Positions 7,005 to 13,756 of a DNA stretch of 13,756 nt are shown here, piece after piece (position 1 is the first letter of the stretch; each line of letters begins with the position of its first letter). The position numbers were made by a program, and so were the translations under genes. Under the pieces are notes generated by a model. It had not been told where the DNA came from. It was given only the letters and a program-made list of their open reading frames with translations, and made no database searches. The stretch comes from a bacterium (GTDB lineage Bacteria; JAJRZV01), in NCBI GenBank assembly GCA_024275095.1, contig JAJRZV010000095.1, forward strand, positions 1-13,756, in the 5' to 3' direction.

Positions 7005-7309
7005 TTCTTTACACGTATCACATATTCCGTGTTTCAGCAGTGCTTTTTGGATTGGGTGTTTTTGGAATGCGGGTCAGGCGAAATGCCATCAGCATGCTTC
7101 TTTCTCTGGAACTCATGATTAATGCTGCAGCTCTTAATCTCGTGGCAGCCGCTGCGTTTACGGGCACATACATCAGTGGTTTCAGCATGGCTGTTTTTGT
7201 CATCGTTATCGCGGCGGCGGAGGCGGCTGTCGCTCTGGCAATATTTATTGCTCTGTTTAAATCTCGCAGGTCCATTGATGTGGACGAAGCAGCGGAGATG
7301 AAGGGATGA
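7001..7309 (+). CDS. nuoK: Complex I subunit NuoK (ND4L-type)
   Basis: NuoK is a small three-helix subunit related to MrpC of cation antiporters and forms part of the proton path beside NuoJ. Seen, 102 aa: SLELMINAAALNL with Glu37, and AAAEAAVALAIF with Glu74, the two buried glutamates essential for pumping in studied complexes. Length is typical (about 100 aa). ATG at 7001 overlaps the nuoJ stop by 4 nt, and the nuoL ATG overlaps the nuoK stop by 4 nt, so translation of J, K and L is probably coupled. Confidence 0.96.
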   Translation: MILYTYHIFRVSAVLFGLGVFGMRVRRNAISMLLSLELMINAAALNLVAAAAFTGTYISGFSMAVFVIVIAAAEAAVALAIFIALFKSRRSIDVDEAAEMKG

Positions 7310-9288
7310 GCGAACACTCACTTCAAACACTGCTGGTCATTATTCCTCTTCTTCCCATGGCGGGATTTATCATCAATCGTTTCTTTGGTCGGCGTTTGGG
7401 AGAGCGTGCTGTGTCTCTGATTGGTCCTGGAGTGGTTGGGCTGGCATTCCTGCTCTCTGTAATAGTTATTGTCAGCCTTTCACTTTCAGGTGAAGAGCGC
7501 CTGGTCGCCTATGTTCTTCCCTGGATGCACGTTGGGCAATTCCAGGTGGATTTTGCGTACGTGCTTGATCACCTTTCCGCAGTAATGCTTCTGGTTGTTA
7601 CCGGTGTTGGTTTTCTCATTCACGTGTATTCCATCGGCTATATGCACGGCGACAAGAGTTATCACGTGTATTTTTCGTACCTTAACCTTTTCGTCTTTAT
7701 GATGCTTACTCTTGTAATGGCCGAGAATGTTTTGCTCATGTTTCTCGGATGGGAAGGAGTGGGACTCTGTTCGTATCTTCTTATCGGGTTCTGGTTCGAG
7801 GAGTGGGAAAGAGCCCGCGCCGGTATGAAGGCGTTTGTCGTCAACCGGGTGGGCGATTTTGGCTTTTTGCTGGGGATCCTTCTGCTGTTCTGGACTTCCT
7901 GGGAGCTGGGACATCCCACCCTCAGTTTTCACTCGCTGGAAGAGATTGTTACCCGGATGTCACCACCGGTGATAACGATTATTTGCCTCCTTTTGTTTGT
8001 TGGGGCCACAGGCAAATCCGCCCAGATTCCTCTTTACGTGTGGCTTCCTGATGCCATGGCCGGTCCAACACCTGTGAGTGCTCTTATTCACGCGGCTACC
8101 ATGGTAACGGCCGGTGTGTACATGGTGGCGCGGCTCAACTTCATGTATTCTCTTTCTCCCACCGCCTCCCTTGTTGTTGCTGCTGTGGGTGCGCTCACCG
8201 CCTTTTACGCAGGGACGATGGGAGTGGTGGCCACCGGGATCAAGAAGGTACTTGCGTATTCCACAATTTCTCAACTTGGCTACATGTTTCTGGGTGTGGG
8301 CGTGGGTGCATACGTGGACGGAATGTTTCACCTCACGACCCACGCTTTTTTCAAAGCCCTTCTCTTTTTAGGAGCCGGCAGTGTGATGCACGCCATGGCC
8401 GACGAAGAAGACATCATGAAAATGGGAGGCTTGCGCAAGTACATTCCGTATACGTACTGGGTGTTTCTCTTCGGTGCTCTTGCTCTCGCTGGAGTGCCTC
8501 CATTTGCAGGATTTTTCTCCAAGGATGAGATTCTTCTCAAGACATTTGCACAGGGCCATTATGTGCTTTATGCCATTGGACTTGCAGGAGCATTTGTCAC
8601 TGCTTTTTACACATTCCGACTCGTGTTTTTGACTTTCCACGGTGAGGAAAGATTTGACCATCACAAAGTTCATCCTCACGAATCACCGTGGGTGATGATT
8701 GTACCCATGATGATACTGGCAGTTCTTTCTCTGATAGGAGGGGCGGTGCTGGGCTTTCCTCATCACAGTTTAATGGAAGGGTATCTTGAGGAACTGTTCC
8801 GTTACGAGGTTCATGCTGAAGGAGCACCCGCTGGTTTGCTCATGCTCGTGTCCACAGTGGTTGCTCTCTCCGGCATTGGGCTTGCAGGATATGTGTATCT
8901 TCTGAGACCTGAGTTGCCGTCACGGATTGCCGAACGGTTCAAGGGACTCTATAGCCTCCTGTGGAATAAATACTGGGTGGATGAAATCTATCAGGCACTG
9001 TTTGTCAACGGTGCTCTGGGGCTGGCCCGTTCTTTAGCACGTTTTGACCTCGGCGTTGTTGATTTCCTCGTCAATTTCTCCGCACGCTTTACCGTTCTTG
9101 TCTCCCGGTTCAGCGGCTGGTTTGATCTTAAAGGTGTGGATGGAGCTGTGAATGCGATAGCGAGTGCAACAGAAGGCGCGGGGGATGGGGTTCGTCGTGT
9201 TCAAACAGGGGTGCTGCAGAATTATCTCTTGATATTCATACTCGGTGTAGCCTGTATTGTGGCTTATAAAATTTTCTTTGGAGGGTAA
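7306..9288 (+). CDS. nuoL: Complex I subunit NuoL (ND5-type antiporter-like proton channel)
   Basis: NuoL is the distal Mrp-antiporter-like pump subunit, with a long lateral helix that runs along the membrane arm. Seen, 660 aa: MFLGWEGVGLCSYLLIGFW with key Glu150; GATGKSAQIPLYVWLPDAMA with Lys237; GPTPVSALIHAATMVTAGVY; KKVLAYSTISQLGYMF; and GVPPFAGFFSKDEIL with Lys406. These match the Glu/Lys proton-path residues of the family. After about residue 480 come the sequence for the amphipathic lateral helix and a final hydrophobic segment (about 641-658). Length is slightly above that of E. coli NuoL (613 aa). The start overlaps nuoK and nuoM starts 6 nt downstream. Confidence 0.97.
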   Translation: MSEHSLQTLLVIIPLLPMAGFIINRFFGRRLGERAVSLIGPGVVGLAFLLSVIVIVSLSLSGEERLVAYVLPWMHVGQFQVDFAYVLDHLSAVMLLVVTGVGFLIHVYSIGYMHGDKSYHVYFSYLNLFVFMMLTLVMAENVLLMFLGWEGVGLCSYLLIGFWFEEWERARAGMKAFVVNRVGDFGFLLGILLLFWTSWELGHPTLSFHSLEEIVTRMSPPVITIICLLLFVGATGKSAQIPLYVWLPDAMAGPTPVSALIHAATMVTAGVYMVARLNFMYSLSPTASLVVAAVGALTAFYAGTMGVVATGIKKVLAYSTISQLGYMFLGVGVGAYVDGMFHLTTHAFFKALLFLGAGSVMHAMADEEDIMKMGGLRKYIPYTYWVFLFGALALAGVPPFAGFFSKDEILLKTFAQGHYVLYAIGLAGAFVTAFYTFRLVFLTFHGEERFDHHKVHPHESPWVMIVPMMILAVLSLIGGAVLGFPHHSLMEGYLEELFRYEVHAEGAPAGLLMLVSTVVALSGIGLAGYVYLLRPELPSRIAERFKGLYSLLWNKYWVDEIYQALFVNGALGLARSLARFDLGVVDFLVNFSARFTVLVSRFSGWFDLKGVDGAVNAIASATEGAGDGVRRVQTGVLQNYLLIFILGVACIVAYKIFFGG

Positions 9289-9294
9289 GGAATC

Positions 9295-10767
9295 ATGGGT
9301 TCTCACCTTCTTTCATGGATGACATTTTTGCCGCTTGCAGGAGCGGTACTCGTATTGCTGGTGCCGCGTTCTCGCAAGGAATTGATGAAGTGGGTTGCAT
9401 TAATATCCACTTTACCCTCACTGGGCATATCTGTTTATCTACTCACTCAGTTCAACTTTTCTTCAAGCAGTTTTCAGTTTGTGGAGAAAGGTCTCTGGAT
9501 CCCTGCTTTTAACATTCATTACTACATGGGGGTGGATGGCCTTTCCATGCCCATGGTGTTCCTTACCACCCTTCTTGTCACCATCTGCATTATAGCATCG
9601 TGGAGAATCGATACGGGACTGAAGGGGTATCTGGCCCTTTTCCTCATGCTGGAAACAGGGATGCTGGGGGTGTTTGAGGCGCTGGATTTCTTTCTCTTCT
9701 ACGTTTTCTGGGAAGTAGGACTCTTCCCCATGTACTTTATTATCGGAATATGGGGAGGGCCTCGAAAAGAGTATGCAGCCATCAAGTTCTTTCTCTATAC
9801 ACTGTTTGGCAGCGTGTTCATGCTCTTGAGCATGCTCTACATGTACTTTACAACCAATCCTCATACATTTGACCTCACTGTACTCATGCAGTCCGCTGCA
9901 GGATATCCGCTTCGTATTCAGATGATCCTTTTCGCTGCATTTTATATTGCGTTTTCCATCAAGGTGCCCGTGTTCCCCTTCCATACATGGTTGCCTGATG
10001 CTCACGTGGAAGCTCCTACCGCCGGTAGCGTTATTCTTGCAGGGATTCTTCTGAAAATGGGCACTTATGGATTGCTTCGTTTTAATTATCAGCTTCTTCC
10101 AGATGCCACCCGTGCCGCTGCTTACTTTCTCGCCGTGATGGGGACCATCAATATTGTATATGGTGCACTTGTCGCCATGGCTCAAACAGATTTCAAAAAA
10201 CTGGTGGCTTACTCCTCTATTTCTCACATGGGCTATGTATTGCTGGGGATTGCGTCTCTAACGGACCAGGGAATTATCGGCGGTACCATGCAGATGTTCA
10301 ATCACGGTGTGATCACAGCCATGCTCTTTTTGATTGTAGGTGTGATTTACGACAGGGTACATCATCGCGACCTCAACCGCTTTGGAGGCCTCGCTTCGGC
10401 AATGCCATTGTATGCAGGTATTACGAGCATTGCCTTTTTCGCGGGAATGGGTTTACCCGGGCTCAACGGATTTATTTCTGAAGCGCTCACGTTTCTCGGT
10501 GCGTTTAAGATTTACAAGATCCTCACAATTATTTCTGCAACAGGGGTGGTGCTGACAGCAGGTTACATGCTCTGGACAATGGAACGGGTGTTTCTTGGAC
10601 CCCTCAACGAAGCGTACAAGGGGATTAAAGAGATCAGCGCTCGAGAGATGCTGTGCCTGGTACCGCTGGCTGTTATCGTGGTGTTCCTGGGAATATACCC
10701 AACTCCGCTAATAGACTTAATGAAAGCGACGCTTATTGCTATCAAAGGAGGCGTACTGGGGTTCTGA
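9295..10767 (+). CDS. nuoM: Complex I subunit NuoM (ND4-type antiporter-like proton channel)
   Basis: NuoM is the middle antiporter-like pump subunit. Seen, 490 aa with about 14 helices: YMGVDGLSMP (77-86) typical of NuoM; FWEVGLFPMYFIIGIWGG with key Glu140; SIKVPVFPFHTWLPDAHVEA with Lys223; SVILAGILLKMGTYGLLR with Lys254; KKLVAYSSISHMG; and GLPGLNGFISEAL with Glu396, the acidic residue that in NuoM replaces the lysine of NuoL and NuoN. Length is usual. ATG at 9295 is served by GGAGG at 9280-9284. nuoN starts one base after the stop. Confidence 0.97.
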   Translation: MGSHLLSWMTFLPLAGAVLVLLVPRSRKELMKWVALISTLPSLGISVYLLTQFNFSSSSFQFVEKGLWIPAFNIHYYMGVDGLSMPMVFLTTLLVTICIIASWRIDTGLKGYLALFLMLETGMLGVFEALDFFLFYVFWEVGLFPMYFIIGIWGGPRKEYAAIKFFLYTLFGSVFMLLSMLYMYFTTNPHTFDLTVLMQSAAGYPLRIQMILFAAFYIAFSIKVPVFPFHTWLPDAHVEAPTAGSVILAGILLKMGTYGLLRFNYQLLPDATRAAAYFLAVMGTINIVYGALVAMAQTDFKKLVAYSSISHMGYVLLGIASLTDQGIIGGTMQMFNHGVITAMLFLIVGVIYDRVHHRDLNRFGGLASAMPLYAGITSIAFFAGMGLPGLNGFISEALTFLGAFKIYKILTIISATGVVLTAGYMLWTMERVFLGPLNEAYKGIKEISAREMLCLVPLAVIVVFLGIYPTPLIDLMKATLIAIKGGVLGF

Positions 10768-10768
10768 G

Positions 10769-12238
10769 ATGACGATACTGTCCCAGATTCGATTTTTAAT
10801 CCCAGAGATTATTGTCAGTGCAGGTGCGCTTACCGCGCTGGTGGCTAATGCGCTGTTGGAGAGCAAAGAACGAATACAAACTCCCTATGTGGTTCTTGTG
10901 TCCTTTGCTACAGCCCTGTTAACGCTTGTCATTCTCGCAGCAGATGCCCCACAAAAACTGTTATGGGGCACCTATATGTTTGATGCTTATGCAGTATATT
11001 TCAAAGGATTTTTCCTGGTGCTCGGAACAGTAATTGCTCTTCTGGCAGTGCACACGCCTTCCATTAGCTCTTTGCAGTCAGGAGGAGAATTCGCTTCGTT
11101 ACTGGGTTTTTCCATTGTTGGAGCCATGGTTGCCGCCTCAGCAGGAGATTTCATTACCATGGTTGTGGCTGTCGAGACGGTGAGTATGCTGGGGTATGTG
11201 CTCGCCGGGTTTACGCGTACACGCCTCTCCAGAGAGGCTGCGGTCAAATACGTGCTTTACGGAGCATTTTCAACAGCCATATCCCTTTTTGGTATCAGCA
11301 TGATTTTCTGGGCTACCGGGCAGCTTGAATTCAAGCAGCTTTCAGCCGTGGTTCAGATAAGTCCGTACAAACAGTTCGTATTTGCGGGATTGATAATCTT
11401 TTTGACAGGACTCTTCTTCAAGGCAGCGGCTGTACCATTTCACATGTGGTCTCCTGACGTGTATCAGGGTTCTCCCACACTGGTTACAGCCTACTTTTCA
11501 GTAGGGCCGAAAGCGGCGGCTTTTGCTGTAATCGGGAGGGTCTTGCTGGACGGCTTTGCAAGACGTACGATGTCCGTTGACTGGATTGTTCCACCGGGTA
11601 TTGATTGGCCCATCGTGATCGCGGTGATTTCCGCTCTTACCATGACGGTTGGCAATCTTTCCGCTCTTTTGCAAAAAGACCTCAAACGCATGCTTGCTTA
11701 CTCTTCAATTGCACATGCAGGATACATGCTCGCAGGTTTTGCCGCCAAAAACGTAATTGGTACCTCCGGTGTACTTTACTACCTGGGTGCGTATTTGCTC
11801 ATGAACCTGGGCGCTTTCTTTGTTGTGCTCGCTGTTGAGGAGACGGGAAAGGGTACTCATCTCGACTCTATCCGCGGTCTTGGCTGGACCAGCCCTCTTG
11901 CCGGAGCCACGATGGCGATATTTCTTCTCTCTCTCACAGGGATTCCACCCTTTGCAGGGTTTGTGGGAAAACTCGTAGTTTTCGGTGCTGTTGTGAAAAG
12001 CAAGCTTTACTGGCTGGCCGTGCTGGGGGTGCTCAATAGTGTGATTTCTCTCGGGTATTACGGACTTATGCTCAAGAAAATATACCTGGAGCGCAGCGAT
12101 GAGCAGGTCATACTTCCGCGAGTGTATTCACCTGTTCTTGTGGCTCTGGCAGCCTTGACGGTTTTCCTTGGAATTTGTTTCAACCCGTTGATAGAATACA
12201 CCGCCCACGGGGCAAAGTTATTGGGGGTGCTTTTTTGA
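10769..12238 (+). CDS. nuoN: Complex I subunit NuoN (ND2-type antiporter-like proton channel)
   Basis: NuoN is the antiporter-like subunit closest to NuoK. Seen, 489 aa: VAVETVSMLGYVLAGF with Glu136; GLFFKAAAVPFHMWSPDVYQ with Lys218; SVGPKAAAFAV with Lys248; KRMLAYSSIAHAGYML; and TGIPPFAGFVGKLVVF with Lys401. These correspond to the proton-channel residues known from E. coli NuoN. I chose the ATG at 10769 over an in-frame TTG at 10736, because the latter would overlap nuoM by 32 nt and add a hydrophilic extension not usual in the family. The TGA at 12236-12238 shares its last base with the ATG of the second nuoA (TGATG), so the two complex I sets are directly joined. Confidence 0.96.
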   Translation: MTILSQIRFLIPEIIVSAGALTALVANALLESKERIQTPYVVLVSFATALLTLVILAADAPQKLLWGTYMFDAYAVYFKGFFLVLGTVIALLAVHTPSISSLQSGGEFASLLGFSIVGAMVAASAGDFITMVVAVETVSMLGYVLAGFTRTRLSREAAVKYVLYGAFSTAISLFGISMIFWATGQLEFKQLSAVVQISPYKQFVFAGLIIFLTGLFFKAAAVPFHMWSPDVYQGSPTLVTAYFSVGPKAAAFAVIGRVLLDGFARRTMSVDWIVPPGIDWPIVIAVISALTMTVGNLSALLQKDLKRMLAYSSIAHAGYMLAGFAAKNVIGTSGVLYYLGAYLLMNLGAFFVVLAVEETGKGTHLDSIRGLGWTSPLAGATMAIFLLSLTGIPPFAGFVGKLVVFGAVVKSKLYWLAVLGVLNSVISLGYYGLMLKKIYLERSDEQVILPRVYSPVLVALAALTVFLGICFNPLIEYTAHGAKLLGVLF

Positions 12239-12606
12239 TGGGAAGTATTCCCCTTGATTTTCTGAGACTTGCTTTCTGGATTCTTGTTGTTCTTGCCATT
12301 ACAGCAGGAATGCTTGTTTTAACTCACCTGTTGGGTCCGCGCAGGCCTGACCCGACAAAAAGTTCTCCGTATGAGTGTGGTTTTCCGCCTTTTCACGATG
12401 CAAGAAAGCGCCTGTCCGTACGCTTTTACACGATTGCCATGATTTTTCTCATCTTCGATGTGGAAGTGGCGCTCATTTATCCCTGGGCGGTTGTTCACAG
12501 GGACATGGGCACCCTGGGATTTGTGGAAATATTGATTTTTCTTGTAATTTTGTTTGCCGGCTATATTTATGTAATCTTGCGGCGGGCTGTTGAGGTTGAA
12601 CGGTGA
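12238..12606 (+). CDS. nuoA: Second complex I subunit NuoA
   Basis: A second NuoA, 122 aa, clearly distinct from the one at 2367. Seen: helix 1; [20 protein letters not shown], the loop signature; [17 protein letters not shown] with the usual FDVE acidic pair; IYPWAV; and a third helix ending in [11 protein letters not shown] at 12238 is the last base of the nuoN stop plus two more, with GGGGG at 12223-12227 as a possible ribosome-binding site about 10 nt upstream. This suggests translation by termination-reinitiation from nuoN. The stop overlaps the next gene by 4 nt (GTGA). A longer reading frame from 12175 exists but would invade nuoN and is not preferred. Confidence 0.96.
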   Translation: MGSIPLDFLRLAFWILVVLAITAGMLVLTHLLGPRRPDPTKSSPYECGFPPFHDARKRLSVRFYTIAMIFLIFDVEVALIYPWAVVHRDMGTLGFVEILIFLVILFAGYIYVILRRAVEVER

Positions 12607-13082
12607 GCGAAGGTTTCTTTATCAGCAAACTGGAATGGCTTATAGGGTGGGGGCGTAAGTATTCCCTGTGGCCTCTTCCTTTTGGTACTGCATGTTGCGC
12701 CATTGAGTTCATGTCATCCGTGTCCTCTCATTACGACATTTCGCGTTTTGGCGCAGAGGTGGTGCGTTTTTCACCCCGCCAGGCGGACCTGATGATTGTT
12801 GCAGGAACCATTACTTACAAGCAGGTGCCTGTGCTCAAGCGAATTTACGCTCAGATGCCCGAACCCAAATGGGTAATCGTTATGGGAAATTGTGCCTGTT
12901 CCGGCGGAATTTTCGACACCTATTCCACCCACCAGGGAGTGGACATGGAAATCCCTGTGGATGTGTACGTGACAGGATGTCCTCCGAGACCAGAGGCCTT
13001 AATTGACGCCATCGTAAAAGTTCAAGAAATGGCTCAAAGAGGCGAGTGGCATGGATCGAGAAAGCGCCAAAAAGCTGGTTGA
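12603..13082 (+). CDS. nuoB: Second complex I subunit NuoB, N2 [4Fe-4S] cluster protein
   Basis: A second NuoB, 159 aa, with all four N2 ligands: Cys31 and Cys32 in GTACCAIEF, Cys97 in [10 protein letters not shown] and Cys126 in [11 protein letters not shown]. Cys99 is an additional cysteine beside the third ligand. [17 protein letters not shown] and MPEPKWVI are conserved with the first NuoB, while the N-terminus, the segment after the CC pair and the loop after Cys97 differ, indicating an old divergence and not a recent duplication. GTG at 12603 has GAGG about 7 nt upstream and overlaps the preceding stop. Its basic C-terminal tail ([11 protein letters not shown]) is encoded in the region shared with the next gene. 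Confidence 0.96.
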   Translation: MSEGFFISKLEWLIGWGRKYSLWPLPFGTACCAIEFMSSVSSHYDISRFGAEVVRFSPRQADLMIVAGTITYKQVPVLKRIYAQMPEPKWVIVMGNCACSGGIFDTYSTHQGVDMEIPVDVYVTGCPPRPEALIDAIVKVQEMAQRGEWHGSRKRQKAG

Positions 13083-13563
13083 AGAAGTAGCAGGAGAAGC
13101 CTTAGAGGGCTTCCTTGAGACAGGAGACGTACTCGCGGATGCTTTTGTCTCCAGGGATAAAATTGTTGATGTGCTTTTGACCTTGCGGGAAGAAAAAGGA
13201 TTCAAAATGCTTGTAGACCTGTTCGGGGTGGACCGTCGCCCCGATGAAGAACGGTTGGAGGTTGTTTATCTGCTGCTAAATCTCAAGGAAAAGGCTCGCA
13301 TTCGAATTCGCGTAAAGGTTCCTTTCGACGATCCGGTTGTCCCGTCTCTCACTCCTCGCTGGAAGGGTGCCGACTGGTTCGAGCGTGAAGCATACGACAT
13401 GTTCGGCATCGTATTTAAGGGTCATCCTGATCTTCGTCGTCTCCTCATGTGGGAGGGATTCGACGGGCATCCGCTGAGGAAGGATTTTCCGCTCAAGGGA
13501 AAATTGCTCCCTGACCAGCGTTACAGTAGAAATGACCCGCGCAGACACGGATGGGAGGCATAG
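13051..13563 (+). CDS. nuoC: Second complex I subunit NuoC, 30-kDa-type
   Basis: A second NuoC, 170 aa, again separate from nuoD. Seen: an N-terminal alpha/beta region ([20 protein letters not shown]), then the signature [20 protein letters not shown] with RRLLMWEGF and [12 protein letters not shown] following. It carries a longer C-terminal extension (about 20 residues after GHPLRKDF) than the first NuoC. The ATG at 13051 lies 32 nt inside nuoB and has AGAGG 8 nt upstream; no later ATG looks better placed. Such an overlap is larger than the 1-4 nt joints elsewhere in the operon. nuoD follows after 5 nt. Confidence 0.95.
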   Translation: MDRESAKKLVEEVAGEALEGFLETGDVLADAFVSRDKIVDVLLTLREEKGFKMLVDLFGVDRRPDEERLEVVYLLLNLKEKARIRIRVKVPFDDPVVPSLTPRWKGADWFEREAYDMFGIVFKGHPDLRRLLMWEGFDGHPLRKDFPLKGKLLPDQRYSRNDPRRHGWEA

Positions 13564-13568
13564 CAAGC

Positions 13569-13756
13569 ATGCAGTTCTGGGAAAAGGATGAAGATGGACG
13601 GATGATCATTAACGTTGGGCCGTCTCATCCGGCCATGCACGGGACACTCCGTGTGATTGTAGAACTGGATGGAGAGGTCATCCTTCGTGCAGACCCGGAA
13701 ATCGGGTATCTGCACAGGGGGGTGGAAAAACTGGCGGAACATCTCAACTATCAGGC
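13569..13756 (+). CDS. nuoD: Second complex I subunit NuoD, N-terminal part (runs off window)
   Basis: The first 62 codons of a second NuoD, cut by the window end and not by a stop. Seen: [20 protein letters not shown] (14-33), the quinone-site loop, with Ser and Ala-Met where the first NuoD has GPQHPSTHG; and [18 protein letters not shown] (45-62). ATG at 13569 has GGGAGG about 10 nt upstream. The signature differs enough from the first copy to mark a separate NuoD lineage. What follows outside the window (nuoE, F, G or not) would show whether this set encodes a full NADH-linked complex I. Confidence 0.94.
   Translation, partial: MQFWEKDEDGRMIINVGPSHPAMHGTLRVIVELDGEVILRADPEIGYLHRGVEKLAEHLNYQ

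Noticed and set aside
7486-8343. Several - strand frames within nuoL
   Set aside because: They are low-complexity, His/Lys-rich shadows of a conserved membrane protein gene.
9463-10227. 254-codon open frame on the - strand inside nuoM
   Set aside because: It is antisense to an unmistakable nuoM, is rich in His, Cys and Lys without recognisable domains, and arises from the codon bias of the opposite strand.

Overview
This window carries two respiratory complex I (NADH:quinone oxidoreductase-type) gene sets on the + strand, preceded by an oppositely oriented glycoside hydrolase gene. The organism is clearly a bacterium: genes are tightly packed, Shine-Dalgarno sites are recognisable, ATG/GTG/TTG starts are used, and many start/stop codons overlap. 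By eye the base composition is roughly balanced (near 50% GC). I cannot name a phylum from the sequence alone. Two complex I sets plus a lipoprotein-like alpha-galactosidase suggest a metabolically flexible, possibly anaerobic, heterotroph, but this is inference.

Layout. Positions 1-147 look like the 3' end of an unrecognised + strand gene. Positions 168-2237 (- strand) encode an exported GH36-type alpha-galactosidase, convergent with that fragment. A divergent control region of about 130 bp (2238-2366) follows, with a plausible sigma-70 promoter facing the nuo genes. From 2367 to 12238 there is a complete 11-gene set: nuoA, B, C, D, H, I, J, K, L, M, N. It encodes the quinone and Fe-S connecting module and the whole proton-pumping membrane arm, but lacks nuoE, nuoF and nuoG, the NADH-oxidising module. 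The only sizeable gap in the run (48 nt, 4819-4866) lies between nuoD and nuoH, where nuoEFG sits in 14-gene operons. At 12238 the nuoN stop overlaps the start of a second nuoA (TGATG). A second nuoA, B, C and the start of a second nuoD then run off the window at 13756.

How the genes work together. NuoB, C, D and I carry electrons through [4Fe-4S] clusters to quinone at the NuoB/D/H interface. NuoA, H, J and K couple this to NuoL, M and N, the three antiporter-like proton channels, and the key charged residues of these are intact. Without NuoEFG, the first complex probably takes electrons from ferredoxin, flavodoxin or another donor rather than from NADH, as 11-subunit complexes do elsewhere. 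The second ABCD set is clearly divergent from the first. It could begin a conventional 14-subunit NADH-linked complex I, or it could be an alternative connecting arm sharing the single membrane arm. The sequence past 13756 decides this.
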